Below are positions 8,701 to 17,780 of a stretch of DNA of 64,000 bases, piece by piece. The stretch is from Armatimonadota bacterium (lineage in GTDB: Bacteria; Armatimonadota; Armatimonadia; Armatimonadales; Armatimonadaceae): assembly GCA_026392155.1 (NCBI GenBank), contig JAPLCP010000079.1:1-64000 (forward strand), read 5' to 3'. A program made the translations under genes and the position numbers. Within the stretch, counting starts at the first letter, position 1. Each line of letters begins with the position of its first letter. A model generated the notes under the pieces. It was not told the origin of the DNA, made no database searches, and saw nothing but the letters and a program-made list of their open reading frames with translations.

Positions 8701-9744
8701 CTACTTGGACTTGCTCTTGTAGAGCGCGAGCCGATCTACCACTTCTTTCTTGAGATCGTCTGGGAGACCCTCGGGAAGCTTGGCAACCGCCTTGGTCTGA
8801 AGCGCCAGGGCCTCCTTGAGGTTCCCCGCCTTGTAGTGGATAAAGGCCAAGGTGTCTAAGATCATGCCATCCTCTCCCTTGGTCAGCTCCACGGCTTTCT
8901 GCGCCATCACCAGAGCCGAGTCTTTTAGCTTGGTAAAGGGAGGTGGAACCTGCTCTTTGCCTTCCACAAAGGTCCACGCAAGCTGGTTGTAGAGCTGGGA
9001 GATCTGGGCGGTCATGATCGGGCTCTCGGTGGCTGTCTTATCGGCTAAGGCAAGGGCCTCACTGATCTTATCGGCTTCGAGAAGGGCCTTGAACTCTTTA
9101 TCAAAGGCTTGAAGCTTTCCCTCGACAGCCTGCTGCTGCTGGGCTTCTTTCTCCGCAGCGGCTTTCTCTGCTGCGGCTTTTTTCTTTGCGGCGGCCACAT
9201 CCCACTTGCCCGCGACGATCTTAGCAAGCGGCTCTTCCATCTGCATGGGGTGGCCGATCCAGGCAACTTTCCCCGTCTTGTCCACGATAAAGGCCGTCGG
9301 GATGCCGTCGGAGCCCGATGCTTCCATCCAGAGCGAGGCCATTGTCCCTTTTTCGGGTTTATCGTCAATGGCCACGCTGTAGTCCATCTTGGCTCCCATG
9401 CTCGCGACGAACTTTTTCACTTTGGTGGTGATCTGCGGTAGGGTCAGAGGCACTTGTGGGTTGCTCTCCCAGACCGAAACGCCCGTGAAGTCTGCCTTCC
9501 CCTTGTATTGCTTCGCGAGCTGAGTCAGGTGCGGGATGCTGGTCTTACACGGCCCACACCAGGTTGCCCAGAACTCCACAACATGAACTTTTCCCTTGGT
9601 AAGCGTCACGGGAGTTCCCTTGACCCACTTGGCCACCTTGAGTGCCGGGGCTGTATCGCCGACGGTAAGCTCCGCACGAGCCGCAGAAACGAGAGAGAAA
9701 CAGAGCGCAGCGACGAGGGCAGCCGCTGCAAACGAGAGTCGCAT
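8701..9744 (-). CDS. TlpA-like secreted thioredoxin with TPR-like tail
   Basis: The start is set at ATG 9744 because it gives a clean signal peptide (MRLSFAAAALVAALCFSLVSAARA), which the longer ORF would bury. Residues 25-175 are a TlpA/ResA-type thioredoxin fold with the active site FWATWCGPCK. Residues 180-225 are a Lys/Ala/Glu-rich helix (likely coiled coil), and the rest looks like TPR helices. By family it is a periplasmic thiol-disulfide reductase, for instance for cytochrome maturation or protein repair. The linker plus TPR tail is longer than in classic TlpA and suggests docking to other proteins. Confidence 0.8.
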   Translation of the reverse strand: MRLSFAAAALVAALCFSLVSAARAELTVGDTAPALKVAKWVKGTPVTLTKGKVHVVEFWATWCGPCKTSIPHLTQLAKQYKGKADFTGVSVWESNPQVPLTLPQITTKVKKFVASMGAKMDYSVAIDDKPEKGTMASLWMEASGSDGIPTAFIVDKTGKVAWIGHPMQMEEPLAKIVAGKWDVAAAKKKAAAEKAAAEKEAQQQQAVEGKLQAFDKEFKALLEADKISEALALADKTATESPIMTAQISQLYNQLAWTFVEGKEQVPPPFTKLKDSALVMAQKAVELTKGEDGMILDTLAFIHYKAGNLKEALALQTKAVAKLPEGLPDDLKKEVVDRLALYKSKSK

Positions 9745-9805
9745 GAGATTGAAAACCTTTCTGAGCAGATTATACAGCGAGCAAGTATGAACAAGTTCCG
9801 CCAAA

Positions 9806-9839
9806 CACAAAAAAAGCCCATGCCAGCGGCATGGGCTTT
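9806..9839 (-). terminator. Intrinsic terminator of the pfkB-suc operon
   Basis: A 12-bp stem AAAGCCCATGCC / GGCATGGGCTTT with a 3-nt loop lies 14 bp after sucD. Read on the minus strand it continues into a T-rich run, a classic rho-independent terminator. Confidence 0.85.
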
Positions 9840-9853
9840 GCGACGGCAGGGAG

Positions 9854-10744
9854 CTAGATCCCGAGCGCTTTTTTCACCAAGCCGGGAATATCGGCGGTGG
9901 TATCCGCGACGGGGGCTCCAGCGGCGTTGAGCGCTGCGATCTTGCTGTCCGCACTGCCGCTGGTTCCCGAGACAATGGCTCCCGCATGGCCCATGCGCTT
10001 GCCCGGAGGAGCGCTACGGCCTCCAATGAAGCCAATCACGGGCTTGGTCATGCGCTTGATGACCTCCGCACCAGCCTCTTCATCCGAACCACCGATCTCG
10101 CCAACCATCACGACCGCTTTCGTGGCCGGGTCGTTCTCGAAGAGCTCTAAGACATCGGCGAAGCGCATCCCGAGAATCGGGTCGCCGCCAATGCCAACAG
10201 CGGTGGTCTGTCCGAGACCCGCACGGGTGAGCGCATCCACGATCTCGTAGGTGAGCGTGCCCGAGCGCGAGACTAAACCAACAGGGCCTTCGAGGAAGAT
10301 ATTCTGCGGGATGATCCCGATCTTCGCCTTGCCCACGGAGAGCAGACCAGGGCAGTTGGTGCCGATCAGCCGCGTACGCTTCACACGCTTGACATAGTCC
10401 GTGGCCGTGATCATGTCCTGCTGCGCCAGACCGTCGGTGATACAGACAATCAGCTCACAGCCCGCGTCCGCGCCCTCGATGATCGAGTCGGCGGCGAACT
10501 TGGGAGGCACGACGACAAAGTGCGCATTTGCCCCGGTCTTCTCGACAGCCTCTGCGACGGTGTTAAAGACAGGAACCGTGTACTTGCCATCATCGCTGGT
10601 CCAGGTCTGTCCCCCCTTGCCTGGCGTTACCCCGGCAACGACCTGCGTTCCATAAGCGAGCATCTGCCCACTATGAAATGTCCCTTCCCGGCCCGTGATG
10701 CCGGAGACAACCACTTTTGTGGTCTCATCAATCAAAATCGCCAT
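9854..10744 (-). CDS. sucD: Succinyl-CoA synthetase alpha subunit
   Basis: The 296-residue protein matches SucD in length and motifs: N-terminal CoA-binding Rossmann fold ([21 protein letters not shown]), GTNCPGL, and the active-site His in [11 protein letters not shown]. With SucC it converts succinyl-CoA, NDP and phosphate to succinate, CoA and NTP in the citric acid cycle. It is the last gene of the operon, 7 bp after the small DUF4177-like gene and followed by a strong terminator. Confidence 0.95.
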   Translation of the reverse strand: MAILIDETTKVVVSGITGREGTFHSGQMLAYGTQVVAGVTPGKGGQTWTSDDGKYTVPVFNTVAEAVEKTGANAHFVVVPPKFAADSIIEGADAGCELIVCITDGLAQQDMITATDYVKRVKRTRLIGTNCPGLLSVGKAKIGIIPQNIFLEGPVGLVSRSGTLTYEIVDALTRAGLGQTTAVGIGGDPILGMRFADVLELFENDPATKAVVMVGEIGGSDEEAGAEVIKRMTKPVIGFIGGRSAPPGKRMGHAGAIVSGTSGSADSKIAALNAAGAPVADTTADIPGLVKKALGI

Positions 10745-10751
10745 TTTTCGC

Positions 10752-10952
10752 TTATTTCTGCCGCTTCATGTAGTACGTCGCAACTTCCTCGACGAACTCA
10801 TCTCCCTCTTCGCTCTCACCATTCTCTTCGACATAGGTCACTTCGCTGATCTGCACAGAGACCAGCTCCCAGCCCTCGCCGCCTAGCTCATTGAGCATCG
10901 TCTCATCATCTGCATCTTCCGCAGAGGTCACAATTTTATATTCCCAGGCCAT
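10752..10952 (-). CDS. Small DUF4177-like protein between sucC and sucD
   Basis: This 66-residue acidic protein starts [10 protein letters not shown] and contains [15 protein letters not shown], the W-E-Y-K and G-W-E-L pattern of DUF4177-type small proteins, whose function is unknown. The ORF-track version starts far upstream inside sucC; the internal ATG at 10952 has an A/G-rich upstream stretch (AAGAAAGAAG) and fits the family. It sits 25 bp after sucC and 7 bp before sucD, so it is co-expressed with both subunits. Confidence 0.75.
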   Translation of the reverse strand: MAWEYKIVTSAEDADDETMLNELGGEGWELVSVQISEVTYVEENGESEEGDEFVEEVATYYMKRQK

Positions 10953-10977
10953 CGTAGTTCTTCTTTCTTGCGACTGC

Positions 10978-12129
10978 TTACAGCAGCGCGACAACTTTCT
11001 GTGCGGCTTCCTGCATCGTGGCGGCAGGCACGAGGTTGGCATCTTTGAGGAGCGCGAGGCCCTCTTCAGAGTTGGTTCCCGCAAGACGAACCACCAGCGG
11101 GACTTTAATATCCATCGTGCTGGTTGCTTCGATAATGCCCTTAGCCACTTCGTCGCCGCGGGTGATGCCACCAAAAATATTGATCAAGATCGCCTTGACA
11201 TCTTTATCCAGCAAGATCAGCTCCAGTGAGCTACGCACCAGCTCGGCTTTCGCACCCCCGCCAATATCGAGGAAGTTGGCAGGCTCGCCACCGGCACGCT
11301 TGACCTCATCCATCGTGCCCATCACCAGGCCCGCGCCGTTGCAGATAATGCCGACATTGCCACCCAGGTGGACATAGTTATTGATCCCACGCCGCCGCGC
11401 TTCTTTCTCAAAGTGGTTGAGCTCATCGGAGCCTTCGCCATGAGCGGCCAGCTCCGGGTGGCGGTAGAGCGTGTTGTCGTCAATGTCAATCTTGGCATCC
11501 CCGGCGATAAAGTTACCGTCGGCGAGCACCACCAGCGGGTTAATCTCGGCCAGAGTCGCATCGGACTTGACACACGCGGCGTAGAGGTTCTTGATAAACG
11601 GAGCCAGCTTGCCCAGCTCAGAGTCCGGGATGCCGCCTTTGCGGGCCAGCTCACGGATGTGAAAGTCTTTAATGCCGATCGCAGGATCAATCGCGTAGCG
11701 GCCAATGGCATCGGGGTGGGAGTGGGCCACTTCCTCGATATCCATGCCCCCCTGCGACGACAAGATAAAGACATTGCGCTGGCTGTCACGGTCTACCACG
11801 ACACCAAGATAGTACTCTTTGGCGATCGGGAGAAGCTCCTCCACCAGCAGCGTGTTGATCGCGAGCTCCTCTTTGGCCTGCTCAAAGTAGAGCTTCTTGC
11901 CCAGGATCGAGCCCGCAAACTCCGCGCAGGCGTCGGCGGTCTTGGCGACTTTCACCGCACCGGCTTTGCCACGTCCGCCCGCGAGAACCTGCGCCTTCAC
12001 GACCGCACCGCCTCCGAGAGACTCGGCAGCCGCTTTGACTTCGTCGGTGGTCGTACAGACGATCCCCTTAGGCGTCGGGACTCCAAATTGGGCCAAGAGT
12101 GCCTTGGCCTGATATTCCTGCATTTTCAT
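10978..12129 (-). CDS. sucC: Succinyl-CoA synthetase beta subunit
   Basis: Start at ATG 12129 (MKMQEYQAKALLAQFGVP) overlaps the pfkB stop in an ATGA, and gives the usual SucC N-terminus. The 383-residue protein has an N-terminal ATP-grasp domain (GGRGKAGAVK, NPLVV, GDAKIDIDDN) and a C-terminal CoA-ligase domain with NIFGGITRGDEVA. It provides the nucleotide site of the heterodimer with SucD. Confidence 0.95.
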   Translation of the reverse strand: MKMQEYQAKALLAQFGVPTPKGIVCTTTDEVKAAAESLGGGAVVKAQVLAGGRGKAGAVKVAKTADACAEFAGSILGKKLYFEQAKEELAINTLLVEELLPIAKEYYLGVVVDRDSQRNVFILSSQGGMDIEEVAHSHPDAIGRYAIDPAIGIKDFHIRELARKGGIPDSELGKLAPFIKNLYAACVKSDATLAEINPLVVLADGNFIAGDAKIDIDDNTLYRHPELAAHGEGSDELNHFEKEARRRGINNYVHLGGNVGIICNGAGLVMGTMDEVKRAGGEPANFLDIGGGAKAELVRSSLELILLDKDVKAILINIFGGITRGDEVAKGIIEATSTMDIKVPLVVRLAGTNSEEGLALLKDANLVPAATMQEAAQKVVALL

Positions 12130-13028
12130 AACGGAGGCATTGTACCCGAATGTAGCGGTGTCCCGCCGGGCTGTGAGCAAACAAAAGCCGCTAATCTGCT
12201 CGCTTTGTCGTGGAGGGTGTCCAGATCATCAAAGTGCAGTAACCCAACGGCAAGCGCCGCTGTGAACGAGTCACCCGCTCCCACGGTATCTGGTGTCACG
12301 CCCTCCGCCAGCGGATAGCCCGGATGGTCAGAGCGCCGGAAGCGCGTAAAGAGCGTGCTCCCGCTTGCGCCACGCGTCAGCGCCACCACTCGGAGCGACG
12401 GATACTTCTCCCAGAGCGCGGCGACAAGCTCTGCTTCGTTGCCTGCAAGCTCCAGCAATTCCGCGACAACGGGCAGCTCCTCATCGTTGAGTTTAAAGGC
12501 ATCAGCGAGTAGGAGTGAGGTATCCACCACTTCTTGTGAGTAGTAGCTCTGGCGCAGGTTGATGTCGAAGATACGGAGGCATCGAGGCCGGACGCTGGCG
12601 AGAAAAGCAAATCGTTGGATGGAGCTCCGAGACTCCGAGGTGCGCTGGGCTAGACTGCCAAAACAGACAGCATCAGCACGTAGCGCTAGTGCACCCCAGG
12701 CATCGTCCTCTCCAATGTGGATTTGATCCCAGGCGGTGTTTTCATGGATGATGTAGGTCGCTTTTCCCTCGGCGTCAAGTGTCGCGGTGACGGTGCCCGT
12801 GGGCGCGTCGTTGCGCTGGACGTACTCCGTGGAGAGGCCGAGGCTGTCGAGGCGCTCGATGATCTCATCCCCCAACGCATCGCGCCCCACGGCACTGGCG
12901 ACAATTCCTTCCGCTCCGAGCTGACTGGCGTGAAAAGCGAAGTTTCCAGGTGCCCCTCCTAAAAATTTTCCATCGGGCAACAAATCCCACAGTACTTCCC
13001 CGATCCCCACAATCACTGGCCTACTCAT
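12126..13028 (-). CDS. PfkB-family sugar kinase (fructokinase-like)
   Basis: The 300-residue kinase shows both PfkB signatures: GGAPGNFAFHASQLGA near residue 23 and DTVGAGDSFTAALAVG near residue 250, with Asp of GAGDS as catalytic base. The N-terminal FLGGAPGN form is typical of fructokinases, which phosphorylate fructose in the cytoplasm. Its stop overlaps the sucC start by 4 bp, so it leads the succinyl-CoA synthetase operon, an unusual partner. It is divergent from leuB with only 49 bp between. Confidence 0.85.
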   Translation of the reverse strand: MSRPVIVGIGEVLWDLLPDGKFLGGAPGNFAFHASQLGAEGIVASAVGRDALGDEIIERLDSLGLSTEYVQRNDAPTGTVTATLDAEGKATYIIHENTAWDQIHIGEDDAWGALALRADAVCFGSLAQRTSESRSSIQRFAFLASVRPRCLRIFDINLRQSYYSQEVVDTSLLLADAFKLNDEELPVVAELLELAGNEAELVAALWEKYPSLRVVALTRGASGSTLFTRFRRSDHPGYPLAEGVTPDTVGAGDSFTAALAVGLLHFDDLDTLHDKASRLAAFVCSQPGGTPLHSGTMPPL

Positions 13029-13077
13029 TTGTGACAGTATACTTCAGTGTTAGGGCTCCGTGGTACCATAAACCGCT

Positions 13078-14130
13078 ATGCCAAAAGTTGCTGTATTGCC
13101 CGGTGATGGAATCGGGCCTGAGATTGTGGCGGAGGCCACTCGTGTCCTCCGCGTGGTCGCCCCCGATATTGAATTGACCGAGGCACTGGTCGGAGGCGCG
13201 GCCTACGATGCGACCGGCCATCCGCTCCCGGATGCCACCCTGGAGCTCTGTAAAGCCAGCGATGCGATCTTGCTAGGCGCAGTCGGCGGGCCCAAGTGGG
13301 ACGTGATCCCCGACCCCAACTTGCGACCTGAGCGGGGTGCACTTCTGCCACTGCGCAAGCACCTCGGTCTCTACGCCAACCTGCGCCCCGCGATCTGCTA
13401 CCCCGCGCTGGTCTCCGCCTCCAGTCTCAAGCCCGAGCTGCTAGAAGGTGGCCTGGATGTGCTTGTGGTGCGCGAGTTAACCGGCGGTATGTACTTTGGG
13501 CAGCCCAAGTCCAACGACGGCCAGCGTGCGATTGACACGTGCGTCTATACCAAAGATGAGATCGTGCGCATTGCCCATGTCGGCTTTCAGGCGGCGCAAC
13601 GGCGCGGCAAAAAGCTCTGCTCCGTGGACAAGCAAAACGTGCTCATGACCAGTGTCTTGTGGCGCTCGACGGTGGAGGAAGTGGCTAAAGAGTACCCTGA
13701 TGTCACGCTCTCGCACCTACTCGTGGACAACGCGGCGATGCAGCTGGTGCGCTATCCCAAGCAGTTCGACGTCATCGTCACCGAGAATCTTTTTGGTGAC
13801 ATCCTCTCCGATCAGGCCGCGATGCTCACCGGGTCGCTGGGAATGCTCCCCTCCGCGAGCCTAGGCACGGGCACGTTTGGCATGTACGAGCCCTGCCACG
13901 GCTCTGCGCCCGATATTGCAGGCAAGGGAATCGCAAATCCTCTGGCCACTATTCTCTCCGTCGCCATGCTCCTGCGCTACAGCTTTGGCCGAGAGACCGA
14001 GGCAAAGCGCATCGAGACCGCCGTAGAGAAAGTCCTGGAGAGCGGCCTGCGCACCGCCGACATCGCCCAAAACGGCGAAACCACGGTCGGTAGCCACGCC
14101 ATGGCAGAGGCGGTGCTAGCAGCGTTGTGA
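13078..14130 (+). CDS. leuB: 3-isopropylmalate dehydrogenase
   Basis: The 350-residue protein has the LeuB layout: [21 protein letters not shown], the [11 protein letters not shown] active-site region, and the NAD-binding [20 protein letters not shown]. It oxidises and decarboxylates 3-isopropylmalate in leucine synthesis, using NAD and Mg. Motifs favour LeuB over tartrate or isocitrate dehydrogenases. No leuA, leuC or leuD is adjacent; citramalate synthase lies 2 kb downstream, which links this area loosely to branched-chain amino-acid synthesis. Confidence 0.93.
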   Translation: MPKVAVLPGDGIGPEIVAEATRVLRVVAPDIELTEALVGGAAYDATGHPLPDATLELCKASDAILLGAVGGPKWDVIPDPNLRPERGALLPLRKHLGLYANLRPAICYPALVSASSLKPELLEGGLDVLVVRELTGGMYFGQPKSNDGQRAIDTCVYTKDEIVRIAHVGFQAAQRRGKKLCSVDKQNVLMTSVLWRSTVEEVAKEYPDVTLSHLLVDNAAMQLVRYPKQFDVIVTENLFGDILSDQAAMLTGSLGMLPSASLGTGTFGMYEPCHGSAPDIAGKGIANPLATILSVAMLLRYSFGRETEAKRIETAVEKVLESGLRTADIAQNGETTVGSHAMAEAVLAAL

Positions 14131-14151
14131 TTTTGAAGCGATAGAGCCTCA

Positions 14152-14922
14152 ATGGGCTCCAAACACATTAGGATGCATAACCGGCCTCTCTCTCTCAAAC
14201 AGCTTGTGACTATTGGAGCCCTACTTATTCCTCTGGTGAGTTTAGGGCTCTACAAATTCTTCACCGCACTCCCTCCTCCCGCAGATGATGCACGGGACGC
14301 TATGCCCCTGTACAACACAGCAGTTGTAAGCCTAGAGTTCGAGTTCGGGCCACTCACCCCACGGCGTATACCTGCACCATCAGAAAAAGAGCTAAATCAA
14401 CCAGTGCGACGCTCTACACAGTTAGAAATACAGCAGAAACTAGTTGAGCAACTAAGCAAGCCCACAAGGGTTTCCTCGCAAAGACGTGCTCAGCAACGTG
14501 CTCTGTTTGAAGCACAGCTAACACGTGAAGATAAGCTTCGGCAGAGTGCACTTGCCTATCTTGAGAGCTCGGGGGTTCTTGTGCAAACCAATGACTCCCA
14601 AACCTCGAAATCTCCAAGACGAGCTCCCCTTTATGTCACCATCAAAGTCGCCGGTGATGGAACCATCATCGAAGGGAAACCGGATTGGGGACATCTCAGC
14701 TATGAGCTGATTTTGGAGCGAGATTGTTATGCTAGCCTACAGGCCGCCACTCCTCTTCGTGTCCGTGTGCAGCCTAGCGAAATTGGTCTTTGGAACTCTG
14801 TAGGTACTGCCTCACCGCAAACACGGGAAGCAAGACAAGATGAAGCCGTTGGGTTAGCCTTGGAGACCCTAGCAAAAAGCTGGAAATCTGCCAACAGCCC
14901 AGAGTTTCAAGGGGAAAAGTGA
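14152..14922 (+). CDS. Membrane-anchored protein of unknown function (tandem paralogue A)
   Basis: The 256-residue protein has one N-terminal membrane segment (about residues 18-38, LVTIGALLIPLVSLGLYKFF) and a soluble remainder presumably outside the membrane. Residues 165-195 (DGTIIEGKPDWGHLSYELIL) and the end (LAKSWKSANSP) resemble the same places in the next gene (RPGWGMLSYKVIL, IARRWKSENS), so the two are diverged tandem duplicates. A Lys/Arg/Gln-rich helical section covers residues 90-130. No known family is recognised. The ATG at 14173 is an alternative start. Confidence 0.65.
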   Translation: MGSKHIRMHNRPLSLKQLVTIGALLIPLVSLGLYKFFTALPPPADDARDAMPLYNTAVVSLEFEFGPLTPRRIPAPSEKELNQPVRRSTQLEIQQKLVEQLSKPTRVSSQRRAQQRALFEAQLTREDKLRQSALAYLESSGVLVQTNDSQTSKSPRRAPLYVTIKVAGDGTIIEGKPDWGHLSYELILERDCYASLQAATPLRVRVQPSEIGLWNSVGTASPQTREARQDEAVGLALETLAKSWKSANSPEFQGEK

Positions 14923-14932
14923 GCTGAAACTT

Positions 14933-15598
14933 ATGTGGAATCCAAAACTCACTCGCTGGCAAGTTACCCTCATCGTGGGAACACTTCTTGCCGGTTGCGC
15001 CACGGCACTCTACCGGTACATTACCACGCCTGCTCGCAACCCTGACTGGAAGTATCCCAAGGCGGTTCGCCTCTACCATAACACGGTGATCGACGATATC
15101 TTTGTCATTCACAAACCGCTCGTTGAAAAACCTCGTGTCTTTGAGGCAAACTGGCAACCACCAAAAACTAATATGGGCGGCAGCGCTCTCACCCGTACGA
15201 AAGAAGAGAGGGATGATAATCGGGTGGAGGGCATTTTGCGTGCCCAAGGGATTCCCTTCACCCCACCAGAAAATCCCGATGAGCCCCTCAGTGATAGCCC
15301 ACCGCGCCTCTCAATTGTTATAGAGATTGGGGGGAGCTCTAATGTTCTTATTAAAGACAGGCCAGGCTGGGGCATGCTATCGTATAAGGTGATACTCAAA
15401 CGCCGGGTTGAGCTGGATGAGGGCCACACGATCCTATCCGTTGACGATATCGAGCTTCTTTATCGTGGGTCTCGAATGACTCAGAATAGCATCTGCTCCC
15501 CTGAGGAGTTTCCTGCACGACGTGATGCACTATTGCGTGATATCGCCCTTCAGATTGCGCGGCGCTGGAAGAGCGAGAACTCGGCAGTCCGAAAATAG
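14933..15598 (+). CDS. Membrane-anchored protein of unknown function (tandem paralogue B)
   Basis: The 221-residue protein has an N-terminal hydrophobic segment with a Cys (VTLIVGTLLAGCATALYRYI), possibly a membrane anchor or a lipobox-like site. The rest is soluble and resembles paralogue A in its WG-LSY--IL core and C-terminal WKS-NS motif. It begins 10 bp after paralogue A and is followed by a probable terminator-containing non-coding stretch. Confidence 0.65.
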   Translation: MWNPKLTRWQVTLIVGTLLAGCATALYRYITTPARNPDWKYPKAVRLYHNTVIDDIFVIHKPLVEKPRVFEANWQPPKTNMGGSALTRTKEERDDNRVEGILRAQGIPFTPPENPDEPLSDSPPRLSIVIEIGGSSNVLIKDRPGWGMLSYKVILKRRVELDEGHTILSVDDIELLYRGSRMTQNSICSPEEFPARRDALLRDIALQIARRWKSENSAVRK

Positions 15599-15618
15599 CT
15601 GTGATATAACAAGCGCAC

Positions 15619-15678
15619 ATGAACTTCTTTCACCGCTCGGGTGGCATCGCACAGATTACCCCGCGTCCTCAACAATAG
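15619..15678 (+). other. Possible 19-residue leader ORF
   Basis: ATG to TAG encodes MNFFHRSGGIAQITPRPQQ. It is followed within 10 bp by a strong hairpin (ACGGGCGC / GCGCCCGT, 15688-15709) and then by a terminator. The order short ORF, hairpin, terminator resembles attenuation leaders, but no amino-acid run fits the downstream citramalate pathway and there is no clear Shine-Dalgarno. Confidence 0.25.
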
Positions 15679-15712
15679 GGAGGCTTGACGGGCGCAGGGT
15701 CGCGCCCGTGAT

Positions 15713-15771
15713 GGGTTTAGCAAGCGTCTCTTCTTTGTGTGGGGGCGCTTTTGTTTTGCGTAGCTAAACCC
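15713..15771 (+). terminator. Nested hairpin with terminator-like core
   Basis: An inner 9-bp stem (AAGCGTCTC with GGGGGCGCTT, using G-T pairs) is followed by TTGTTTTG on the plus strand. An outer perfect repeat GGGTTTAGC / GCTAAACCC encloses it. It would end transcripts arriving from the two paralogues or from the possible leader. Confidence 0.6.
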
Positions 15772-15799
15772 GAAAAATTACTGGAGAAACGTAACTGAT

Positions 15800-16208
15800 C
15801 CCTCGGGTAAAGCCGAAGGCTTTGACAGTGACGAAAGGCAAACCTATCGTCCCATCTATAGGGCAAGTTACATTGCCCCGTGTTCGACCTCGATCTTCCT
15901 GCAGGCAGGAAGCAAGGCAGAGCCATATCGTCATATCTTTGAACAGATTTTTGTATAAACCGAAGCTCGCGCATAGGATGCAGTCCACGCGATTGCCTTA
16001 CCCGACTGCTACGGGTTTCTGTCATGATTCAAAGGTAAGTTCCTAACTATTGTGGGGACGAGCCACAAAGCGAAAACTCTACTAACGGACAGAGTATCAC
16101 AAGGGAAAACAAAATGCAAACAGAATTTCAGAATCAATCGCAAAACTTTCCATGCGGTTCACGATTCCTCCCCCGGCTAAAGCCGGAGGTTTCCTTGGAG
16201 GCTTTATT
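15800..16208 (+). mobile_element. Non-coding element resembling a tnpB-less IS200/IS605 remnant
   Basis: No open frame of note is present on either strand. The right end GCGGTTCACGATTCCTCC plus the hairpin CCGGCT-AA-AGCCGG and TTTCCTTGGAG has the look of IS200/IS605-type right ends and the tail of their omega RNAs. A similar block, CCTCGGGTAAAGCCGAAGG, is found at the left (15801-15819). The element ends exactly at the Shine-Dalgarno of citramalate synthase. This is pattern recognition from memory, not an alignment. Confidence 0.35.
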
Positions 16209-17780
16209 ATGAAAGTTTTTATCTACGACACGACCCTGCGCGACGGCTCCCAGATGGAGGGGGTCTCGTTTTCCGTGGAAGACAAGCTGCGCATCGCCCG
16301 GCGACTCGATGCCTTTGGCATTGACTACATCGAAGGCGGCTGGCCGGGCGCGGTTCCCAAAGACACGGATTTCTTCGCTCGCCTAAAAGCCGAGCCACTG
16401 GAGCACGCAAAGCTGGCCGCATTTGGAATGACCCGCAAGCCTGGTGAGACTGCCGAGGAGAGCCAGCTTCTGCGCTTCTTACTCGAAGCCGGAACCCCTG
16501 TGGTGACCATTGTCGGCAAGACACACTCGCGCCACGTGACCGAGACTCTCCGTATCCCGCTCACGGAGAACTTGGCGATGATCCAGGAGTCCGTGGCCTT
16601 TCTTAAGTCGCACGGCAAAGAAGTGATTTTTGATGGGGAGCACTTCTTCGATGGCTTCAAAGACGATGAAGCCTACGCTCGTGCCTGTCTGGAAGCGGCG
16701 GTTACCGGTGGAGCAGACTGGCTCTGTCCCTGCGATACCAACGGTGGAGCGCTTCCCCATGAAGTCAGTGAGACAATTGCGGCACTGGTGGCGGCGTTCC
16801 CTAGCACCCGAATCGCGATGCACCCACACAACGACGGTGACTGCGGGACGGCCAATGCGCTTGCTGCCGTCCGTGCAGGAGCGATTCAGGTGCAGGGGAC
16901 GGTCAATGGCTACGGCGAGCGCACCGGCAACGCCAACCTCATCCCCGTGATCGCCAACCTGCGCCTCAAGCTCGGCTACGACTGTCTTCCCGAAGGTGCG
17001 CTGGAGGAGCTAACCACACTCTCGCACTTTGTGGATGAAGTTGCCAACTTCTCCCCGCACCCCAAGGCGGCGTTTGTGGGCCGCAATGCCTTTACCCACA
17101 AAGCGGGGCTCCACGCCGATGCCATCTCCAAGTGGCCCCGCGCCTACGACCATATCGAACCCAGTAGTGTCGGCAACCAGCGCCGCATCTTGGTGAGTGA
17201 GCAGGCGGGAAGCGCCAGTATTGCACAGAAGGCCACGGAGCTGGGCTATGTCTTAGATAAAAAATCTCCCGTCGCGAAAGAGCTGCTCCTGACGGTCACG
17301 AGCCTAGAGCACCAGGGCTATGCCTTTGAGGCTGCCGAGGCGAGCTTTGAGCTTCTCCTCAAGAAAGCCACTGGCACCTATAGGTCGTTCTTTGAGCTGG
17401 TGACTTTTCGTGTCTTTATCGGCAAGCGTGCCAGCGACGATGTCCCGGTGACGGAGGCGACTCTGCGGCTTCTGGTCAATGGCGAAGAGGTTCTGGCCGT
17501 GGCCGAGGGCGATGGTCCCGTCAATGCCCTGGATCTAGCGCTCCGCAAGGCCCTTGAGCCCGCCTACCCGCAGCTTAAAGACATTGCTCTCACGGACTAC
17601 AAAGTACGTATTGTGACCAGTGGCGAAGGAACAGCGGCCAAAGTCCGTACGATTGTAGAGTCCACAGACCACCACGGGCACATGTGGTCTACCGTGGGGG
17701 TTAGCCCAAACCTAATCGAGGCAAGCTGGCAAGCGATTGTGGACTCGATTGAGTACGGGCTGCTAAAAGCGAACGCGTAG
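16209..17780 (+). CDS. cimA: (R)-citramalate synthase
   Basis: ATG 16209 is chosen over the ORF start at 16152 because TTGGAGG lies 7 bp upstream and the protein then begins MKVFIYDTTLRDGSQMEGVS, the canonical HMGL-like start with metal-binding Asp. The 523-residue protein has the TIM barrel (DGEHFFDGF, LCDTNGG-type CPCDTNGGALP, HPHNDGDCGTANA), then a LeuA-type regulatory dimer domain after about residue 390. Condensing pyruvate and acetyl-CoA, it gives citramalate for the threonine-independent isoleucine route. The insert and length match CimA rather than 2-isopropylmalate synthase. Confidence 0.88.
   Translation: MKVFIYDTTLRDGSQMEGVSFSVEDKLRIARRLDAFGIDYIEGGWPGAVPKDTDFFARLKAEPLEHAKLAAFGMTRKPGETAEESQLLRFLLEAGTPVVTIVGKTHSRHVTETLRIPLTENLAMIQESVAFLKSHGKEVIFDGEHFFDGFKDDEAYARACLEAAVTGGADWLCPCDTNGGALPHEVSETIAALVAAFPSTRIAMHPHNDGDCGTANALAAVRAGAIQVQGTVNGYGERTGNANLIPVIANLRLKLGYDCLPEGALEELTTLSHFVDEVANFSPHPKAAFVGRNAFTHKAGLHADAISKWPRAYDHIEPSSVGNQRRILVSEQAGSASIAQKATELGYVLDKKSPVAKELLLTVTSLEHQGYAFEAAEASFELLLKKATGTYRSFFELVTFRVFIGKRASDDVPVTEATLRLLVNGEEVLAVAEGDGPVNALDLALRKALEPAYPQLKDIALTDYKVRIVTSGEGTAAKVRTIVESTDHHGHMWSTVGVSPNLIEASWQAIVDSIEYGLLKANA

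Noticed and set aside
15636-15690. T-box riboswitch for citramalate synthase
   Set aside because: GGGTGGCATCGC differs from the T-box core, the stem I region is too short between the previous stop and the motif, and a 400-bp element separates it from cimA. Kept only as a weak leader candidate.
15764-15988. Minus-strand ORFs of 74 and 102 residues
   Set aside because: No start signal, no family pattern, and codon use unlike genes of the window; they fall inside the IS-like non-coding element.
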